Translations under genes and position numbers: made by a program | Notes under the pieces: model-generated | What the model was told of the DNA's origin: nothing | The model's database searches: none | Seen by the model: only the letters and a program-made list of their open reading frames with translations | Origin: Cryptomeria japonica | Taxonomy: Eukaryota > Streptophyta > Pinopsida > Cupressales > Cupressaceae | DNA length: 64,000 bases | Reading direction: 5' to 3' | Assembly: GCF_030272615.1 (NCBI RefSeq) | Contig: NC_081405.1 | Coordinates: 161,576,194 to 161,640,193, forward strand | Part shown: in pieces, positions 58,744 to 64,000 of the stretch | Layout of the letters: each line of letters starts with the position of its first letter | How positions within the stretch are numbered: position 1 is the first letter of the stretch

Positions 58744-59770
58744 GTTTTGATGTCCCCTGCTGTGTACATAGTATTTTGTTGTGTCTAGTTTTCTCGTTCT
58801 TGTTGTTTTCTTTCCTGTCTGCTGTGTTGAGTCCTATCTCCTGTTTCTGAGTTCTCTGTGTATTCCGCATACACAGTCCCCAGTCAGAGCCCCTGTTAGT
58901 TGTGTTTAGAGTCGCCATATTAATTCAAGGGTTCCCCTTTAAAAACCACACCTATCTTATTCGAGGTCTCCCCTTCATCATCTAAGTGTCTATCGTCCTT
59001 TGAAGAAATTTGGTCAAGTTCGCAAGCTTCCACGGTCATTCCTCCCCTCCCTTTTGAATCGCTTCGAATCATTTCAAACCTCAGTTCGAAGTAGGTCAAA
59101 GTGGTTCGACCAAATTTTTCATACTAATACTCTTTCTTTGGTAGGAAGTATCTTTTATCGTGGCAATCTTCTTTGAAATACTTTGAACCATTTTGAAGCT
59201 CGGTTTAAGCCTATTCAAAGTGGTTTTTGGCAAGTATTGACGGCGGGAGTTTATTTTTGGAGTACGATGCGCTGCCTTTCTCTCAAAGCAATCAATGGTC
59301 CCATCAGCATGTCAAATCAAAAGATTTTATTTCTTTTTCAAGGAAAAGGGCATCATTGTTATGAGTGTGAGTAGACCTTCGTTTTATGAATGACTGGATA
59401 TCGCATGAAATCAATTATTATTAACTCATGCGAAAGGGTAAATCATTAATCGAGGCATTTATGCATCGACGCCTCGAGCATGTCAATCCTGATGTGAGGT
59501 GATGAACTATCATTATCCGATCTTCCCATGTATAAAGTTCCCCTATGATAAATTTTCATTCAGTTGCCTGGTAAGTTATCCAAAAAACAAAGAAAAAGGA
59601 TAAAGGAGAGGAGGTCTGATTTTGGAGAGAAGGAGCAGTTAGGGAAGCTAGAGGAGATTATTTGCTTTTCAATGGAAAACAGGTGAGAGTTTAGCAACCT
59701 TTGTTCTGTTCTGCAAAACTGTTATTTTCAAAGGTTTTTCTGAAAGAGGTCTTGCTTGTTTAAGTTGAGA
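58744..59770 (+). other. spacer between integrase and extra ORF, with promoter-like features
   Basis: It contains a diverged 55-bp direct repeat (about 59054-59108 and 59173-59229, both ending in CAAAGTGGTT). A palindrome-like TCGAGG..GCCTCGA lies near 59450-59480. A TATAAAG box at 59531-59537 is followed by a purine-rich leader with a possible intron donor (ACAG/GTGAGA near 59680). Confidence 0.55.
59531..59537 (+). promoter_or_regulatory. TATA box before the extra ORF
   Basis: CATGTATAAAGTTCCCC, about 240 bp upstream of the ATG at 59771, consistent with a separate transcript start near 59560. Confidence 0.55.
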
Positions 59771-62700
59771 ATGAAGTCGGTTATGCATTTTCGCGGTAAT
59801 GTTTCTAGCCTTGAATGTAAAAGACCAGTGATTTGTGATATCAATTTAGAAGGGGTAAATGTGGAAAGTCTTCAAGCAAATTTTCTTGCGAATACGGAAG
59901 AGGTTAAGGGATGTATGGAAATATTAACGAGCAGGTTAATTGAAGCTACTGCGTTTCCCCCTGCCTTCGTAAACCCTGAACTCCTACAACTTTGCATTGA
60001 CCATTATGATGTAAGAAGCAAGAGCATAGTACGCAAAAATGGTAATGTCATACTTCCTGTCTCCAGGGAAACCATTTCTTCTGTTTTGAAATTAACAGCA
60101 AGTACCTTTGCCGCTTTCTCACCCATTCAAGCTGAAGCTGAGTATCGGGAAAACCCTAGTGTGTACCGAAACACCCTTGCCAGGAAATGGACCAAGGTTA
60201 ACTATGGAGGTGGGTCTAGACTCTCGAAGGTCATTACTAGAAGCCACATGAAACCCCACATACACGACCTGGTGGTATTATTACACAGGGTGAAAGGTTC
60301 AGCTGATGTATGTTTGTTCGAAGAATGGATGTATAGGTACATTGAAATTATCTTAAAAGGTGAACAATGGATGGATTGGGTGGAGATTATTGCCACTTCC
60401 CTGAGAAGCCAGCTCAAACGCGCCAAAGAGTCTAGAGAAGATTTTCGTATGGCCTCATATTTGACTTATTGTATTGCCTGCACACGTGATCTCGCCGCTC
60501 TTCCGCATGAGGTATGGAATGAGGAAATGACCATCTTCCAATATTGTCCGTTGTTGCAAAAAGACAGAGTTCTGGAGGATTTCCGTAAGGTGCATGATAT
60601 ATTGTTTGAAAACATTTATTTGGCTCTAGAAGGTGTTCAGATGCCGCGACTCTCTTCTGAATCGCTGAGGCTGGTTCAACATTATGGGAGTTCTTTTATT
60701 CAGTTTCCTAGGTTCACATATTTGAGAGTCGGAGGGTTTGAGGAAGAACCTGTGAGGTTGCCTCGATATGCCCTTGATTGTTTCATTTTAGCCGAATTGT
60801 GCAGGCAACTTTCTACTATCATTAAGGATAATCTCCCTCAAGAGAAATGGGAGACGGCTTTCCCTATTAAGCTGCACTCTTTGGTTTGTAATAACATGAA
60901 TGACGCTTCCATCATCGGAAGCAATTTGCTGGGATTTAATCTTGGTTTCTACCGCAGCAGGAGAAACTTCGATAGTAAAGGATATGCAGCTCTGACCCTC
61001 GGCCTTGAAATCAACTCATTAGTTGCTCCGCAGCTAGAAGATCTATGGGAAGACTGTGAAAATGAAGAAGAAGTCTTGAAAAGGGATCATTCTAGACTCA
61101 CCTTGCAGCAAATTAGCTCTTTCAAATTGAAGTTCAAAACACAGGGAATCGTCGAAGATGGTTCATTTTTAGTTGAACCCGGATGGGAAGAATCAAACGA
61201 AGCAAAATTCTTGACAGTTGATTGGAGCAAGGAGGAAGATGACGATATTAATTTGAGAGCCAGATCCATATTAACTTATACGGATGACTGGCTACAAAGG
61301 AAAAGAAATGGAAACATCAATGAGTCTTCTCCTAAGGTGATTTCTCTCTCGGAACCGCTTCAATCTGACATTCCACTTTCTCATGTTGCAGGTGATACAT
61401 TGGCCTCAGATAAGAAAATAAAGTTTCCTTCCCAAGTCATGGCTCCTAGGACGAGATCCCATTCTAGGAACAAAGCTTTGAAGTAGCCTAGTTCCCAGAA
61501 GCAGGAAATGACATCACCAGAGCGGGATTTAAGTGATAAGTCCCCTTTTCAAGATGAAGCAGACGATGAAGTCCAATTCATTGAAACACCAAAGATAGAT
61601 CAACCCAATTTCTTGACTCCGATTAAAGATACTCAGATGATATCAACCACTCCCACTGTTCCTTTATGGTTGTCAAATTCAATCAATAAGAAACGGAGTT
61701 TACAACTAGTGGCCTCGCCAGTAAAAGATATTGTCACTAGGTATGCGGCTAGAGGATCTAAAGCAAAGAAAATGAAAACGGATGCTTGTCTCACTAAAGA
61801 TTCAGTAATGGGGAAAATCATAGCGGAGGTGGCTACTTATAAATAGAAAAGGGAATCAGGGGAAATTGATGAGGAAGGATTCAAAGTCACTTCTATTGAA
61901 CTAGGTACCCTTAATAGGAGTACTGGTAATAATTTCTTTAAATTTTCTGCTGATCACATGCTCACTCAATCAAAAAAAGATTCTAAAGAGAAGAAAGAAT
62001 TGAAAGCAATGGTGGTGACGATGGCCACATACATCAATTTGCTGATTAATTTAGGGCCTAACCCAATAATCCAGCTGCCTCAGCCATTCGATCCAAATTC
62101 CGCCGAAAGCCAGCAATTGATGAAATAGATGCAGAGGGGAAAATTGTTGTCTGACGCTATGGTTAGTTGGGTAAATAGCTTATTAGAGCAAGGGAATAAG
62201 TTTATTTCCGAAATTACTAGTATCTATTCCGAGGGTGAAGCATTGCTCGGGGAGATTCAAACTTTGATACCAGTATGGGAGACAGAATTGTCACGGTGCC
62301 AAACCATAGTTTCCCGGGTAACTGAGGTTGAAAAGTTTGGAGTTCTCAAATTCTTAGGTGAAAACCCCATGAAAGCCGTGGACCCGTGCACATTATTTAT
62401 CCTGAAAAGTAATATGAGCTAAAAGGAGTCAATCGACAAAGAAGCCATCAAAGAGGTCCAAGGCATCAAGAATCAAATCACAGACATGCATAAGGAACTG
62501 GTTAAAGACATGAAGATTGTCAACCCCACAGGCATCTTACAATTGGATGAAGGTAGCATGGACATTGAAGTGTTAACCAAAAGTTTCACCGAAGCAGTTG
62601 AACAGATTAGAGATAAAGAAACGCCCAAGGTCGATGATTTCACTTCGTTGGCAGGTATAGAATCCATGTTGCACCTCAATGAGAAGCTGATGCCATGTCA

Positions 62701-62878
62701 GAGCCTAAAGATGAAGGAGTACAGGTGGCAGAAGGATGCATGTAGAGCCCGGCTGATGAGTTTAAAGAACCCGCACTCACAGGCCACGCAGGAATTCATG
62801 TCTACTTTCCAGAGCTGGAAGCTGGTACGACAAACCGTCGGAAATGAGGAGGAAGCTGGCGAATATAGTGGGAACTGA
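59771..62878 (+). pseudogene. extra ORF of about 1,035 residues, unrecognised, four stops
   Basis: One frame from ATG 59771 to the stop ending at 62878. Stops at 61484 (TAG), 61844 (TAG), 62126 (TAG) and 62420 (TAA); no frameshift. Residues 1-480 are a compact, mostly helical domain (PELLQLCIDHYDVRS, NVILPVSRETISSVLKL, FEEWMYRYIEIILKGEQW, LRLVQHYGSSFIQFPRFTYL, ALDCFILAELCRQLS). An acidic linker follows, then a basic MAPRTRSHSRNKALK patch, an NLS-like KAKKMKT, and a C-terminal coiled-coil-rich part (SLLEQGNKFISEITSIYSEG, KNQITDMHKELVKDMK). I recognise no catalytic domain. The N-terminal part loosely recalls plant transposon-associated helical domains, a weak impression only. It sits between Tat-like integrase and LTR-like DNA, so it is probably an element gene. 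Confidence 0.7.
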
Positions 62879-62997
62879 ATCGTCACCCGCTGGCGTTCTA
62901 TCTTTTTGATAACTGCTTTCTAGTTTCATAACGGTTTCTTGTATTAACCCGATAGGGCTGGGTTTTAAGGGAGGCCCTTCGGGATTTTAAAAACGAC

Positions 62998-63004
62998 TAT
63001 AAAT
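62998..63004 (+). promoter_or_regulatory. TATA box, probable LTR promoter
   Basis: GACTATAAATGCTGGGGC about 120 bp behind the extra ORF stop, in DNA that fits the U3/R part of a 3' LTR. LTR edges could not be fixed. Confidence 0.5.
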
Positions 63005-63640
63005 GCTGGGGCATAAAACGGTCTTGAGGGGATTAGCAATAGGGGAAAAAAGAATAGCAAGTTAAATATAGTTTTAAGATAGATTTTTCTGAAGTACAGT
63101 GATCAAGGATAGTATATGCATGTTTTATCTTCCAAAGACTTTGTGCATTGAAGTTGGATATACATATATGAAAAATTTCGAGTTATGCTTTGAAACTTTG
63201 CATTCTGAGTGTTGAATTATTATCACTTTGTGGAGATAATTCGGCGATTCGAAATTTCCTTAATGCTGTTGGTTAGTCGTAAGTTCATCTATTTCCTGTT
63301 TTGATATATGTTGAAAATCTAGCAGAAAATCCATTCTTTGAGATAGATTTTGTTGATTATATGTATGTGAATCTTTTCATTTGCGATCTATATTTTGTAA
63401 TTACCTCACTACCTAAGAGTAGTTGAGAGAACCTTATGCACTTTCAGGAAAAAGTGTAATTATAAAAGTTGAATTCATTGTAAATCAGATAAGAGAGCTG
63501 TACCTGTAGAAAAATTCAGAGAGGAAGTTAAAGTAAAATTAATACTTTCTCAACTGTAGTGAATGATTTTGTTCTCTTCATAACATTGGGCATAGAGTAA
63601 ATTAAAAGAAATTAAGTAAGAGGACAATCTGTTCACCAAC
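63005..63640. other. probable LTR and AT-rich DNA, no gene
   Basis: No coding signature. It may hold R-U5 of the Tat-like element; the border with the following copia DNA is unclear. Confidence 0.4.
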
Positions 63641-64000
63641 AATCTCTTTATCTAGGTTGATGAGTTGATGTTGCTACTCTGCCAGAGTAGCCAGTGTGTG
63701 GTTCAGTTGATCAAGTATTCTGTCTTTGGCATTGTTGTCAAAGGGGGAGAGATGCATGTGAAAAACTGCTTTATCTTTGGATCTTTGTATGCATGATCTT
63801 AGGGGGAGTTTGTTGTAGATTGTTGATGTTGATCTATTCCTTTGCATTGATCATTTTTAACATTCATATGTTGTCATTAATTCCAAATGGAGATATTGTT
63901 GGATATTGTTGCTTCTAGGATATGTTGTTCCCATTGATGTCAACATATTCCTATGTTCTGGTGTTGCAGAGAATTGTTCTTGCATTCTGGTGTTGCAGAG
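63640..64000 (+). mobile_element. copia 3' end and start of LTR
   Basis: 63720-63800 has the two runs of GGGGGAG typical of the 3' untranslated region of this copia family, and CCAAATGGAGATA precedes TGTTGGATATTGTTG at 63897. That is the LTR start also seen at 24574 and, inverted, at 23945-24010. The LTR runs off the window. Confidence 0.75.

Larger units (their letters stand above)
55745..63600 (+). mobile_element. Tat-like Ty3/gypsy element with large extra ORF, 5'-truncated
   Basis: Pol from just upstream of RT to the integrase end, a 1-kb spacer with its own TATA box, a second coding frame of about 1,036 codons, then LTR-like DNA with a TATA box. LTR, Gag and protease at the 5' side are missing, cut where it meets the copia remnant. 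RT sequence style (YQDVFAW, HHIPLKPG, WGTFAY, MPFGLINAGATFQRAM) points to the Tat lineage. Confidence 0.85.

Noticed and set aside
1-64000. CRISPR arrays, tRNA or rRNA genes, bacterial operons
   Set aside because: None seen; the direct repeats present are retroelement LTRs, satellites or microsatellites.

Overview
The window is nuclear DNA of a seed plant, and most of it is retrotransposon. The mix of large Tat-like Ty3/gypsy elements, Ty1/copia elements and LINEs at several ages, long AT-rich spacers and only one clear host-type gene model (a cytochrome P450) is what I would expect of a big, slowly turning over genome such as a conifer or other gymnosperm. That taxon call is inference. I see no bacterial, organellar or viral gene cluster, no CRISPR array and no rRNA or tRNA gene.

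Layout. 1-2389: minus-strand gypsy gag-protease remnant with its PBS and probable 5' LTR. 2390-5490: no intact gene; a LINE RNase H scrap at 4968-5142. 5490-8515: minus-strand copia with an internal deletion. 8701-12797 and 23367 onward: a Tat-like gypsy element (integrase tail, A-rich 3' box, antisense plant-mobile-domain fragment, 3' LTR). It is split by a complete, very young Tat-like element at 12798-23366, which has 1290-bp LTRs differing at about 7 sites, a 5-bp target duplication, and one 948-codon ORF but no polymerase. 23945-25680: copia pieces around an LTR. 25690-32600: AT-rich spacer with a small DUF761-like locus near 30 kb. 32645-34600: 5'-truncated LINE, with a 391-bp tandem duplication of its 3' end. 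35368-36447: an unrecognised ORF upstream of a poly(A) tail. 38075-40405: a two-exon CYP86-clan P450 on the minus strand that has lost several near-invariant residues. 41360-44541: a 1.58-kb tandem duplication carrying a 67-bp minisatellite. 45435-52188: a complete copia element (445-bp LTRs, TSD AGTTT) nested in an older relative. 52917-55725: plus-strand copia remnant. 55750-62878: Tat-like pol followed by a second, unrecognised reading frame of about 1,036 codons that seems to have its own TATA box. 63640-64000: start of another copia LTR.

How the parts relate. Nearly everything is LTR-element machinery: promoter LTRs, tRNA primer sites, polypurine tracts, Gag/Pol. A recurring theme is decay by nonsense substitution with the frame kept. 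The main candidates for something new are (1) the large extra ORF behind the Tat-like integrase, (2) the young polymerase-less element with its Q/P/S-rich ORF, and (3) antisense gene-like units between the coding region and the 3' LTR of both Tat-like elements at 9-22 kb.
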